A stretch of DNA of 64,000 nt from Prauserella marina (lineage in GTDB: Bacteria; Actinomycetota; Actinomycetes; Mycobacteriales; Pseudonocardiaceae), in the NCBI RefSeq assembly GCF_002240355.1, contig NZ_CP016353.1, positions 4,751,001-4,815,000 of the forward strand, in the 5' to 3' direction. Positions within the stretch are counted from its first letter, which is position 1; every line of letters starts with the position of its first letter. The notes below the pieces were generated by a model. That model did not search any database. It was not told the origin of the DNA and saw only the letters and a program-made list of their open reading frames with translations. Shown piece after piece: positions 49,113 to 57,386 of this stretch. The position numbers and the translations under genes are program-made.

Positions 49113-49847
49113 CTACTCGTCCGGTCTGCCCGCGACCAGATCCTGCGCGCTCGTCTTGATCCGCATCACCCTCGCGCGGATCTCGGTGTCCCTTCGCAGC
49201 GCGCGCTCGCACCCTACCGGCGCGTAGAACCAGCGTGCCCACGGCGAACCCGGTCTCGCCAGCCGGATGGAACCCACGATGGCGAGCACCGGCACCAGCA
49301 GGCCGAGCACCCCGCTCCAGATCTTTCCCTTGAGCAACGTGATCACGACGAAGCACAACATCGGGGCCACGTAGAGGTAGCCGAGAACGGTGGTCAGCCT
49401 GGTTCGCTCGCCCGACCCGTTCAGCACGATCACCGTGTCGAACCCGAGCGGGCGGGCACCGAGCAACAACAGCCCGGAAAGCCCCACCACGAGGAAGATC
49501 GCGTCGACCGACACCCTGCCCTGCCTGCTCCAGTACACGTCGTCGAGGTGCAGGATGAGCGCGAACTCGTCGAGCACGAGCGCCGTGCCGACGCCGAAGG
49601 CCGCCGCCGCTGCCAGCCGCCAGCCGGTCACCTCGCCGTCGAGCACGGCACCGGTGACTCCGCTGAGCACCATCAGCACGACCCCGAACACCATGTGGTG
49701 GATGTGCACCCCGCCCGCGGAAACATTGCCGGGCCACCAGCGCACGTTGGCCCTGATCAGCCGCACACTCACCCTGATGATCAGGAATGTCGCGACGAAA
49801 CCGGTGAAGAAGAACAGCAATCGCAGTTCCGCGTGCCGAGAGAGCAT
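49113..49847 (-). CDS. Polytopic membrane protein with conserved His/Asp motifs
   Basis: 244 residues from ATG 49847, six to seven helices. Conserved-looking charged residues in the membrane segments stand out: NVSAGGVHIHHMVFG near residue 45 and LVLDEFALILHLDDVYW near residue 90, which might bind metal or form a catalytic site. I recognise it only as a conserved actinobacterial integral membrane type without known function. The gene stands between the DoxX gene (convergent) and the IclR gene (same strand). Confidence 0.7.
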   Translation of the reverse strand: MLSRHAELRLLFFFTGFVATFLIIRVSVRLIRANVRWWPGNVSAGGVHIHHMVFGVVLMVLSGVTGAVLDGEVTGWRLAAAAAFGVGTALVLDEFALILHLDDVYWSRQGRVSVDAIFLVVGLSGLLLLGARPLGFDTVIVLNGSGERTRLTTVLGYLYVAPMLCFVVITLLKGKIWSGVLGLLVPVLAIVGSIRLARPGSPWARWFYAPVGCERALRRDTEIRARVMRIKTSAQDLVAGRPDE

Positions 49848-49881
49848 CGGAAACCAGCTCCTCCCTTGCAGGGAGTCAACG

Positions 49882-50649
49882 TTAGAACGGCCGGTGGCGC
49901 CGCGCAGGCCGGTCGGTTACGGCCCTCGACGCTCCTCGCGCCGCGGCGACGACGGCCGCGACGTAGGGCGTCGCCGTCAGCTCGCTCGGCACGACGACGG
50001 CCATCGCGGCGACACAGCGCGCGGTACCGTCGGTGATCGGGGCCGCGACGGCCAGCGCGGGAAGCGGCATGCTGCTGTTGGTCACCGCGACCCCCGACCC
50101 GCGCACATCGGCGAGCACCCCGCGCAAGGTCGCCGGGTCGGAGAGGGTCCGGTCGGTGAACCGTTCGAGCGGTCCCGCGAGTACCTCCTCCTGCTCCTCA
50201 GGGGATGAGAAGGCCAGCAGCACCTGGCCGACGCCACTGGCGTGCAAGGGCAGCCGCCCGCCGATGCGGGTCGCGGTGGCGATCGCGTTCCGCGCGGCGA
50301 AGTGCTCGACGACAAGGGCCTCGCCGCCGTCCCGTACCGCGAGCTGCACGTTCTGTCCGGTGGCCTCGTAGAGGTCTTCGAGGTAGGGCCGGGCCGTGTC
50401 ACGAAGACCACCCGCTCGCGGAGCCGACGACGCGACCTCCCACAACCGCAGCCCGGCCAGGTACCTGCCGTCGGCCTGCCGTTCGAGACCACCCCATTCG
50501 GCGAGCGTGCGCACGAGCCGGTGGGCCGTGCTCACCGGCATGCCCGCGCGCCGGGCGATCTCGCTCGCGGTCAGCCCCGACGGCGACTCGCACAGCGCGT
50601 CGAGGATCGCGCACACCTTGGCGGCCACGCCGCGCGAGGACGTACTCAT
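49882..50649 (-). CDS. IclR-family transcriptional regulator
   Basis: 255 residues from ATG 50649. Winged helix: KVCAILDALCESPSGLTASEIARRAGMPVSTAHRLVRTLAEWGGLER. C-terminal effector domain: LEDLYEATGQNVQLAVRDGGEALVVEHF..., with LPLHASGVGQVLLAF and ALAVAAPI as IclR landmarks. Divergent (92-base gap) from a Pht5-like gene, whose inducer/substrate is probably an aromatic carboxylate; the regulator most likely controls it. A TTCCC-n7-GGGAA repeat lies between. Confidence 0.9.
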   Translation of the reverse strand: MSTSSRGVAAKVCAILDALCESPSGLTASEIARRAGMPVSTAHRLVRTLAEWGGLERQADGRYLAGLRLWEVASSAPRAGGLRDTARPYLEDLYEATGQNVQLAVRDGGEALVVEHFAARNAIATATRIGGRLPLHASGVGQVLLAFSSPEEQEEVLAGPLERFTDRTLSDPATLRGVLADVRGSGVAVTNSSMPLPALAVAAPITDGTARCVAAMAVVVPSELTATPYVAAVVAAARGASRAVTDRPARRHRPF

Positions 50650-50652
50650 GGT

Positions 50653-50669
50653 TTCCCGACTATAGGGAA
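50653..50669. promoter_or_regulatory. Inverted repeat in the IclR/Pht5-like intergenic region
   Basis: TTCCC (50653-50657), seven bases GACTATA, then GGGAA (50665-50669). It is five bases upstream of the IclR start and faces the divergent gene; a possible IclR operator. Short arms keep confidence low. Confidence 0.35.
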
Positions 50670-50740
50670 GATCGTTGCGCCGACAGGGGGACGGTCACGC
50701 ACGATGAGCAGCGATCCGGAACACTCGCGAAAGAGGGCTC

Positions 50741-51724
50741 ATGTCACCGGTTTTCACGATGGCCTGTCAGGGATACGACCGCATGCGGCCGTTGCTGGAC
50801 GGCACGGTCGGCCTCGGCGGCGCCGAGCTGAACTTCCTGGATCTCCCCGTCGAGGAGACGTTCTTCCGGATGCTCAAGTATCGCGAATTCGACATCGCGG
50901 AGCTGTCCCTGTCGAGCTATGTGCTCACCCTCGGTGAGGACGCGCCCTTCGTCGCCGTCCCCGTCTTTCCCTCCCGCGCCTTCCGGCACAGCGCCGTCTA
51001 CGTGCGGCACGACTCGCCGGTCACCGAACCCGCTCAGCTCGCGGGAGGCACCGTGGGGGTGCCGGAGTACCAGATCACGGCGGCGGTGTGGATCAGGGGA
51101 ATCCTGGCCGAGCTGCACGGACTCGGCGTCGCGTCCGTGCGGTATCGCACCGGAGGTCTCGACGAACCCGGCAGGGTCGAGAAGATCGCGCTCGACCTGC
51201 CATCCGACGTGGACGTCGCGCCGATCGCAGAGGGCAGGACTCTGTCCGGCATGCTGCTCGACGGTGAACTCGACGCGGTCTACAGCGCACGCAATCCCGG
51301 TCCGTTCAACGCGGGGGGCGGAATCCGGCGGCTGTTCACCGATCCAGAACGAACCGAGAAGGACTACCACGCCAGCACCGGCATCTTCCCCATCATGCAC
51401 ACGCTCGTGATCCGCTCCGACGTCTACCGGCAGCATCGCTGGCTGGCCACCGAGCTGGTGAAATCCTGTGAGCTGGCCAAAACGGCGGCGCTGGCCGGTA
51501 TCGGCGAGACGGCCGCGCTGCCGTATGCGCTTCCGTGGTTGTGGGCCGAGGCCGAGCGAACCCGCGCCGCGCTCGGGTCCGACTGGTGGCCTTACGGGCT
51601 GGAAGCCAACCGCGCGGCGCTGGAGACGTTCCTGCGCTACTCCCACGAGCAGGGGCTGGCCTCCCGGCGCTACGAACCGGAAGAGCTGTTCGCGCCCGAA
51701 ACGCTGTCGAAGGTCGTCGTGTAG
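50741..51724 (+). CDS. Pht5-like 4,5-dihydroxyphthalate decarboxylase family protein
   Basis: 327 residues from ATG 50741 behind AGAGGG. The start TMACQGYDRMRPLLDGTV and the middle EFDIAELSLSSYVLTLGED follow the Pht5 family, which has a periplasmic-binding-protein fold and decarboxylates aromatic acids such as 4,5-dihydroxyphthalate. No ring-cleavage genes are adjacent, so the true substrate is unknown. Regulated probably by the divergent IclR protein. The 3' end faces mgtE with seven bases between. Confidence 0.85.
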   Translation: MSPVFTMACQGYDRMRPLLDGTVGLGGAELNFLDLPVEETFFRMLKYREFDIAELSLSSYVLTLGEDAPFVAVPVFPSRAFRHSAVYVRHDSPVTEPAQLAGGTVGVPEYQITAAVWIRGILAELHGLGVASVRYRTGGLDEPGRVEKIALDLPSDVDVAPIAEGRTLSGMLLDGELDAVYSARNPGPFNAGGGIRRLFTDPERTEKDYHASTGIFPIMHTLVIRSDVYRQHRWLATELVKSCELAKTAALAGIGETAALPYALPWLWAEAERTRAALGSDWWPYGLEANRAALETFLRYSHEQGLASRRYEPEELFAPETLSKVVV

Positions 51725-51731
51725 GGCCGGG

Positions 51732-53063
51732 TCACAACGCCAGCACCGCGCGGGCGATGAGGAAGTAGATGATCAGTCCCGTCGCGTCGACGATGGTCGT
51801 GACCAGCGGAGCCGAGATGACGGCCGGATCGATGCCCACCCGTTTCGCCACGAGTGGCATCGTCGCCCCGATCGTGGCCGCCCAGCAGCACACGAGCACG
51901 ATCGACAACGCGACGGTGACGGCGATCGGAAAGTCGACGAGCAGGGTCCCGACGCCGAGCGCCACCACCGCCAGCATCAGCCCGAGCACCAGCCCGACCC
52001 TGCTTTCCCGCCAGGCGACCCGCGGGAGGTCGCGGGTGCGGACCTCGCCGACGGCGAGCGCGCGGACGGCGGCGGTGGCGGCCTGCGCCCCCGCGTTGCC
52101 ACCCGTCCCGACCAGCAGCGGGATGAACAACGCCAACGTGGTCACCTGTTCGAGAGTCGCCTCGAAGAACTGGAGCACGTTGACGGTGAAGGTCGCGGCG
52201 ACGATGAGCAGCAGCAACCACACCGCTCGGGACCTCGCCAGCTGGACCACGCTCGCCGACATGTAGTGCCCGCTCAGCGGCGCCGCGGCGGCCTGCCGCG
52301 CGACGTCCTCGGTGTCGGCCGCCTCGATGACCTCCACCGCGTCGTCGATCGTGAGCAGCCCCAGCACCCTGTCCTCGCTGTCCACGACGGGCAGGGCGAG
52401 CAGGTTCGCCTCCTGCATGAGCCGCGCGGCGGCCTCGGCGTCGTCGGTGGCCTTCACGCGCGGAGTCTTGGTGTCGGCGAGTTCGGTCACCGGCCGCTCC
52501 GGCGCGCTCAGTACCAGGTCACGTAGTTCGAGCGTGCCGAGGAACCGCCGGTGATCGTCGATCACCGGCAGGGTGTAGACGGTTTCCGCCTCCTCGCCTC
52601 TCGCTCGCACCACGTCGAGTGCCCTCGCCGCGGTGAGGTGCCCCCTGATCGCGACCGTCCTCGGGCTCATGTACCTGCCGACGGAGCCTTCCGGATAGCC
52701 GAGCAGCGCCGCCGTCATGGCCCGCGACCTGGGGCTGAGCCCGTCGAGGACCCTGCGGGCGAACTTCGCGGGCGCCTCGCCGAGCAGCCTGGCCCTGTCG
52801 TCGGGGTCCATGCCCTCCACGACGTCACCGAACGCCTTGCCGCGCAGTCCGGACAGCACGTTCTGCTGCGCGCCGGGATCGAGTTCCTCGAACACCGTGA
52901 GCGCGCTGTCCTTGTCGAGCAGCCGGAACATCAGCACGGCCCGGACCGGGTCGGCTCGGGCCAGCTCGTCAGCGATCTCGTGGGGAGGATGCTCGCCGAG
53001 CCACCGCTGTAGTCCCGCGACGTCGCCCTCATCGAGCAGCCCGCTCAAGGTGTTGCCTGTCAT
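51732..53063 (-). CDS. mgtE: MgtE-type magnesium transporter
   Basis: 443 residues from ATG 53063 (behind GGGAAGGG). Domain order is that of MgtE: N-terminal superhelical domain (residues ~5-130, LDEGDVAGLQRWLGEHPPHEIADELAR), two CBS domains (~135-255; YTLPVIDDHRRFLGTLELRDLV and LLALPVVDSEDRVLGLLTIDDAVEVIE), then five membrane helices with FIPLLVGTGGNAGAQ (the pore-lining GGNAGAQ-type motif). It conducts Mg2+ into the cytosol, closing when Mg2+ binds between the cytosolic domains. No riboswitch is seen upstream; the sortase gene lies on the same strand 46 bases before. Confidence 0.95.
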   Translation of the reverse strand: MTGNTLSGLLDEGDVAGLQRWLGEHPPHEIADELARADPVRAVLMFRLLDKDSALTVFEELDPGAQQNVLSGLRGKAFGDVVEGMDPDDRARLLGEAPAKFARRVLDGLSPRSRAMTAALLGYPEGSVGRYMSPRTVAIRGHLTAARALDVVRARGEEAETVYTLPVIDDHRRFLGTLELRDLVLSAPERPVTELADTKTPRVKATDDAEAAARLMQEANLLALPVVDSEDRVLGLLTIDDAVEVIEAADTEDVARQAAAAPLSGHYMSASVVQLARSRAVWLLLLIVAATFTVNVLQFFEATLEQVTTLALFIPLLVGTGGNAGAQAATAAVRALAVGEVRTRDLPRVAWRESRVGLVLGLMLAVVALGVGTLLVDFPIAVTVALSIVLVCCWAATIGATMPLVAKRVGIDPAVISAPLVTTIVDATGLIIYFLIARAVLAL

Positions 53064-53109
53064 GCCCTTCCCTCGCTGGCCGGGAGCCCTGAGCGGAAGG
53101 GCCCGCCGT

Positions 53110-53685
53110 TCACGCCGGTGACTCCACAAGGTGGCCGTAGACGATCAAGTTCTCCTCGTAGCTTCCCTGTTTCCGGTCGAAGGCACCACCGCAGGTGATC
53201 AACCTGATCTCGGCGCCGGTGGTGTTGCCGTAGACGGCCTCGGTGGGAAACCGGTCCTTGTCGACAATTTCCGTGCGGTCGACGACGTAGGTGACCACGG
53301 ACTTGTCCACCCGGTACACGCGCACGAGGTCACCCTCGCCCAGTTCGTGAAGCCGCAGGAAGATGCCAGGGTCGGTGTGCGAGTCGATGTGCCCGAGCAC
53401 GACGAACGGCCCGGTCTCCCCCGCGCCCGGCCCCAATTCGTACCAGCCTGCCTGCATGGCGTCCTCGACCGGCGGAACCTCGATCGTCCCGTCCTTCTCC
53501 AGCCCGAGCGGAATGAGGCTGGACTCCGCTTCGATGCCGGGAATCTCGATCCGGTCAGGCGACTCGGCCGTGCGACCCGCGTTTTCCCCGTTCCGCCCCG
53601 CGATGACCACGACGACGGCGAGACCGGCCAGCAGGGCGAGCACGGCCGGAAAGCGGCGCGATCCACCTTGGGAAGTACCTGGCAT
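53110..53685 (-). CDS. Class F-like sortase
   Basis: 191 residues from ATG 53685 (GTG 53697 also possible). One membrane anchor (residues ~15-35, FPAVLALLAGLAVVVVIAG), then the sortase barrel with VVLGHIDSHTDPGIFLRLHELGEGD containing the catalytic His, and IRLITCGGAFD containing the catalytic Cys (TC), with a downstream Arg/Tyr region YEENLIVYGHL. The short N-terminus and TLITCGG form are those of actinobacterial class F enzymes. It lies 49 bases after the gene of a secreted protein with a likely sorting signal, so the two are probably a sortase-substrate pair. Confidence 0.88.
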   Translation of the reverse strand: MPGTSQGGSRRFPAVLALLAGLAVVVVIAGRNGENAGRTAESPDRIEIPGIEAESSLIPLGLEKDGTIEVPPVEDAMQAGWYELGPGAGETGPFVVLGHIDSHTDPGIFLRLHELGEGDLVRVYRVDKSVVTYVVDRTEIVDKDRFPTEAVYGNTTGAEIRLITCGGAFDRKQGSYEENLIVYGHLVESPA

Positions 53686-53734
53686 GGTCGTCTCCACGAA
53701 AGCTCCGCGCTCACGGCGAGCGGATGGCCGTGGA

Positions 53735-54268
53735 TCAGCCGCGGGAATCGGCCTTGCGCCGCAACACCAGCCAGGCGCCGACGGCACCCACGGCAACGAC
53801 GCCGAGCGTGCCGATCAGGCTACCACCTCCGCCTCCGCCGGATGCCTCGTCGGCGGTACCGCCACCACCGGTGTGCGCTGGCCCGGAGGGACGGGTGCTG
53901 ACCTGCGATCCGGTGACCTCAAGCGTGCCGGTGGCTTGCTTTCCCGCAGTCTGGCACCGCGCGGTGATCGAGTACGAGCCTGCCTGGACGTTCTTGACGG
54001 TGCCCTGCCAGGCCGTTCCGTCGGCCGCGGCGTGGATGACCGTGATGTTCGACAGCGCGCCGGACTGCGGGACACTCGGCCCGGGACAGGTCACGCTCGC
54101 CACCAGCCGCATCTCGACGAGCGTCCCCGGGCTCGCGGCGGGCGGCGAAACGGCCAGCACGTCGCTCGCCTGAGCCGTCTGGGCGACGGCCGCCGGTGCC
54201 CCCACCAGTACGCAGGTACCGATCATCGCCGCGGCGATCGTCGTGGCGAGCCTTCCTTTGCTGCCCAT
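53735..54268 (-). CDS. Secreted protein with C-terminal anchor, probable sortase substrate
   Basis: 177 residues from ATG 54268 (MGSKGRLATT). Signal peptide to about residue 31 (ending APAAVAQ). The middle is an Ig/strand-rich domain with three Cys (SVTCPGPS, TARCQTAG). The C-terminus has PAHTG, a Gly-rich linker, a membrane segment (LIGTLGVVAVGAVGAWLVL) and a basic tail RRKADSRG. That layout resembles a sortase sorting signal; the motif would be P-A-H-T-G, an LAxTG-like variant with Pro in the first position, with about 20 residues before the helix, longer than usual. Upstream in-frame ATG at 54526 is less likely. Confidence 0.75.
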   Translation of the reverse strand: MGSKGRLATTIAAAMIGTCVLVGAPAAVAQTAQASDVLAVSPPAASPGTLVEMRLVASVTCPGPSVPQSGALSNITVIHAAADGTAWQGTVKNVQAGSYSITARCQTAGKQATGTLEVTGSQVSTRPSGPAHTGGGGTADEASGGGGGGSLIGTLGVVAVGAVGAWLVLRRKADSRG

Positions 54269-54307
54269 CGGTCCCTCCCGGCCTCGCCGACACTGCTCCC
54301 CGCGTCC

Positions 54308-54319
54308 AAAAGTACTTTT
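54308..54319. promoter_or_regulatory. AAAAGTACTTTT palindrome
   Basis: A 12-bp perfect palindrome in an otherwise GC-rich intergenic stretch, 40 bases upstream of the secreted-protein gene on the minus strand. It could be a regulator site or part of the promoter; I cannot assign it. Confidence 0.3.
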
Positions 54320-54452
54320 CGAACAGTGCTCGCGCCCGATTCGGCGCCGGTTCGTACCCTTCGGAGCGACAGCGGCCGGTTCACACTTCCCTGATAGCGG
54401 GAAAATCGCCGCCGCGATCACGACGGCGATTCGTCTACTGTGGACCAGCCGG

Positions 54453-55409
54453 TCATTCGCACGCGATGCCGTCGCCGTCACTGTCGAGCCCGTAGATGTC
54501 GCTGCCGACGACCTCGACGGGACCACTCACGTACGCGGGCCCGTTGCCGCTGCCTCCAGCGCAGTCGACGTCGGAGGCGATCGGCACACAGCCGGTGTAG
54601 TTGGGGTCGCACTGGGACACCGGCGCGGGCGGTTCGACCGGTGGCGGTGGTGGCGGCGCGGGCGCGCTCGGCTCGACGGGCTCCGGCGCCTCCGGCGGTG
54701 GCGGAGGCTCGGCGGCCTCGCTCGCCGGTTCGTCGGGCACGGGCTCGACAGTGGACGGAGCGGGCTCGGCGACGGTGCTGCTCGTCGTGGTGACCGCGGT
54801 GGCCGGTTCCGCCGTCGTGCTGTCCGCGACCGGCGACGAGGGCTCTTCACTGTCACCACCCGCGCTGAGCAGGCCGCCGAACACCAGCACGGCGACGACC
54901 GCCACGGCGATCCACAGCGGTTTACGCCACGGGGGCGGCGCCTGCTCCTCGTGCGCGGGAGGCGGCGGGGGCTCAGCGGGAGGTGACGCGGTCACGGCAG
55001 GCAGGTACCGCGTCTGTTCTCGCTGAACCGGGATCATCGTCGGAACCGTCGGTTCCGTGCCTGTCGTGTGCGAAGGAAGCCGGAGCAGCACCTCCAGCTT
55101 CCGGTCCCCTGCCTGGATCAGCGCGGCGCAGCCGGGCCGCCCGCCCCGTTCCAGCACGCGGTCGATCATCGGTTCGTAGCGCCGCGACATGAGGTAGGTC
55201 AGCTCACCCACCCGGTGACCGCCGATCCTGACCTCGACGGCGCGTTCGCCCTGGTACTTGCCCGAGGCGATGGTGCACCAGGCCAGCTCCGCGGTCACAC
55301 TCGCGCCGCTGTTCCAGCCGGAGAGAATGTCCTGGTGCCGCTCCTCTCGGGTCACCGCGACGGCGACATCGCCTTCCAGCAGCACGAAATCCCGGGAATT
55401 CCCATCCAC
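54453..55409 (-). CDS. Membrane protein with C-terminal excalibur domain
   Basis: 318 residues from ATG 55409. A cytoplasmic N-terminal domain of ~130 residues (MDGNSRDFVLLEGDVAVAV...), a membrane helix at ~168-186 (PLWIAVAVVAVLVFGGLL), then a Pro/Glu/Ala-rich stalk (~190-265) and a C-terminal excalibur calcium-binding domain: NYTGCVPIASDVDCAGGSG and the DSDGDGIACE motif. Excalibur domains bind Ca2+ outside the cell. The stalk suggests a cell-wall-spanning protein. It follows nothing obvious in function; the minus-strand secreted/sortase genes lie downstream. Confidence 0.86.
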   Translation of the reverse strand: MDGNSRDFVLLEGDVAVAVTREERHQDILSGWNSGASVTAELAWCTIASGKYQGERAVEVRIGGHRVGELTYLMSRRYEPMIDRVLERGGRPGCAALIQAGDRKLEVLLRLPSHTTGTEPTVPTMIPVQREQTRYLPAVTASPPAEPPPPPAHEEQAPPPWRKPLWIAVAVVAVLVFGGLLSAGGDSEEPSSPVADSTTAEPATAVTTTSSTVAEPAPSTVEPVPDEPASEAAEPPPPPEAPEPVEPSAPAPPPPPPVEPPAPVSQCDPNYTGCVPIASDVDCAGGSGNGPAYVSGPVEVVGSDIYGLDSDGDGIACE

Positions 55410-55562
55410 AATTCACTCCGATGCAGGACGAATGAGGTATGTCCGGAAATCGGAAAAACATCGGTGGCGTTACCGGAAAATTCGCACGAATAGCACCGGG
55501 AAAAGGTGATCGTGTCACGAAACCCTCGCGCTCTCGCCGGGGAGCGCGAATCGGTGCAGGAT

Positions 55563-55916
55563 ATGGACATGGGTGAGGTCACCGATTACGTCGGCACACT
55601 GGAGGAACCGGCTCGTTCACTGGTCGGCAAACTCATCGCCCACGCGGGTGAGCTGGTTCCCGAGCACGAGGAGGGCATGAGTTACGGGATGCCCGCGCTG
55701 CGCTATCGGGGGCGCCCGCTGGTCAGCATCGTCGTGACTCGGCGGGGTTATTCGTTGTTCCCCTTCAGCTCCACCGTGGTCGCGACGGTGACCGAAGGTC
55801 AGGACATCGAGACGACCAAGGGCGGCATCCGGTTCACCGACGCGAGGCCCGTTCCGGTCGCCGTCGTCGAGAAAGCAGTGCTGGCGCGCAAAGCGGAGAT
55901 CGACGCGAGCTACTGA
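55563..55916 (+). CDS. DUF1801-family protein
   Basis: 117 residues, with ATG 55563 chosen (GTG 55506 and ATG 55569 also in frame). The reading VTDYVGTLEEPARSLVGKLI ... EEGMSYGMPALRYRGRPLVSIVVTRRGYSLFPFS matches the DUF1801/YdhG fold, in which the MSYGMPA(L/F) loop is the hallmark. Members have been described as iron chaperone-like, but the biochemical role is unproven. Confidence 0.85.
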   Translation: MDMGEVTDYVGTLEEPARSLVGKLIAHAGELVPEHEEGMSYGMPALRYRGRPLVSIVVTRRGYSLFPFSSTVVATVTEGQDIETTKGGIRFTDARPVPVAVVEKAVLARKAEIDASY

Positions 55917-55990
55917 CCCGGCGCGAATCCTCCGATGAGTTTTCCGCGCTCCCCTGGTCTACCCCCACCGAACAAGGATCGGAGCCCATC

Positions 55991-56596
55991 ATGAGCAAGG
56001 TGACCTGTGGTATCGCGATGTCGGTCGACGGATTCGTCGCCGGGCCGAACCAGACCCGCGACAACCCGCTCGGCGAGATCGTCGGCGACCGGTTGCACAC
56101 CTGGATGTTCGAGGAGCCGGAGGCCAACGCCGCCGAGATCGCGAAAGTGACCTCGGGAGGGGCCTACGTCATGGGCCGCAACATGTTCGGCCCCATCCGA
56201 GGCGAGTGGAACCCGGAGGAGGAATGGACCGGCTGGTGGGGCGAGGACCCGCCGTATCACGCTCCCGTATTCGTGCTCACCCATCATCCGAGGGAACCGG
56301 TGGTGATGAAGGGCGGCACCACCTTCTACTTCGTGACCGACGGCATCGAAGCCGCGCTCGCCGAGGCGAAAGCCGCGGCGGGCGATCGCGACGTCGCGAT
56401 CGCCGGTGGTGCCTCGACGGTGAACCAGTACCTCGCGGCCGGGCTGATCGACGAGCTGGACCTGCACATCGCCCCGGTACTGGTCGGCGAAGGCGAACGG
56501 CTGTTCACCGGCGTGGGGAACCTCGATCTCGAACGGACCCGCGTGCGCGCGACCGGCCTGGTCACCCACGTCAGTTACCGGTTTCCCAGCCGGTGA
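55991..56596 (+). CDS. Dihydrofolate reductase-like (RibD C-terminal) family protein
   Basis: 201 residues from ATG 55991. The start VTCGIAMSVDGFVAGPNQTRDNP and YVMGRNMFG, then DVAIAGGASTVNQYLAAGLIDELDLHIAPVLVGEGERLF, are those of the pyrimidine-reductase/DHFR-like superfamily used in nucleotide or antibiotic metabolism. The substrate is unknown. Its 3' end overlaps the convergent ABC ATPase by 26 bases. Confidence 0.9.
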   Translation: MSKVTCGIAMSVDGFVAGPNQTRDNPLGEIVGDRLHTWMFEEPEANAAEIAKVTSGGAYVMGRNMFGPIRGEWNPEEEWTGWWGEDPPYHAPVFVLTHHPREPVVMKGGTTFYFVTDGIEAALAEAKAAAGDRDVAIAGGASTVNQYLAAGLIDELDLHIAPVLVGEGERLFTGVGNLDLERTRVRATGLVTHVSYRFPSR

Positions 56597-57386
56597 CCGC
56601 CGCGCGGGTCGTTCCGAGAAACCGCACGTGCGGACGGCCGCCCTCGCCGACGGGCGTCACCTCGGCGCGGACGCCGTAGACCTCGGCGATCAGGGCCGAG
56701 GTGACGATGTCCCCCGGCTGCCCCTCGGCGACCACCACCCCCTTGTCGAGTACGACGAGCCGGTCGCAGTACATCGCGGCGAGATTCAGGTCGTGAAGCG
56801 CGATCAACGTGGTCACCGGCAAACTCGCCACGAGCGCGAGCAGCTCCAACTGAAACTGGATGTCGAGGTGGTTGGTCGGCTCGTCGAGCAACAGTTCCCG
56901 TGGCTGCTGCGCGAGTGCGCGCGCGAGCTGGACGCGCTGCCGTTCCCCGCCCGACAGGGTGCGCCACGACTGTCCTGCCAGCTCGGTAAGCCCGGTGTGG
57001 GCCAGTGCCTCCGACACGGCGGCCGTGTCGTGCTCCTTCACACCCGCCCACGCCGAGGTGTGGGCGATGCGGCCGAGCCGCACGACGTCCCGCACCGTCA
57101 GCTCCACCTGGGTGTCCGCCTGCTGTTCGACCACCGCGATCCGGCGGGCAACGGCCGCGCGGCGCAGCCCGGCAAGCGGCTCGCCGTCGAGCCGGACCAC
57201 CCCGCTGCCCGGAGCACGCAGCCCGGCGAGCAGCCGCAGCAACGTCGACTTGCCGGAACCGTTGGGACCGAGCAGCCCGACGGTGGCGCCGTGCGGCAAC
57301 GAGATGTCGACGCCGTCGACGATGAGCCTGCCACCCGCCGACCAGCTCACCCGCTCGGCGCTGAGTCCCCGCTGTCGCTGGCTCAC
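56571..57386 (-). CDS. ABC ATPase of the corrinoid/iron-complex importer (BtuD-like)
   Basis: 271 residues from GTG 57386, overlapping the permease stop by four bases. Walker A GLLGPNGSGKST, signature LSGGERQRVQLARALAQQ, Walker B ELLLDEPTNHLDI, H-loop LHDLN. This is the FecE/BtuD type. It is the third gene of a complete binding-protein/permease/ATPase operon that starts behind a cobalamin riboswitch, so corrinoid import is the best inference. Confidence 0.92.
   Translation of the reverse strand: MSQRQRGLSAERVSWSAGGRLIVDGVDISLPHGATVGLLGPNGSGKSTLLRLLAGLRAPGSGVVRLDGEPLAGLRRAAVARRIAVVEQQADTQVELTVRDVVRLGRIAHTSAWAGVKEHDTAAVSEALAHTGLTELAGQSWRTLSGGERQRVQLARALAQQPRELLLDEPTNHLDIQFQLELLALVASLPVTTLIALHDLNLAAMYCDRLVVLDKGVVVAEGQPGDIVTSALIAEVYGVRAEVTPVGEGGRPHVRFLGTTRAAVTGWETGN

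Noticed and set aside
49165-49190. GCGCGGATCTCGG match to the 21-bp repeat
   Set aside because: Single isolated occurrence inside a coding region; not an array.
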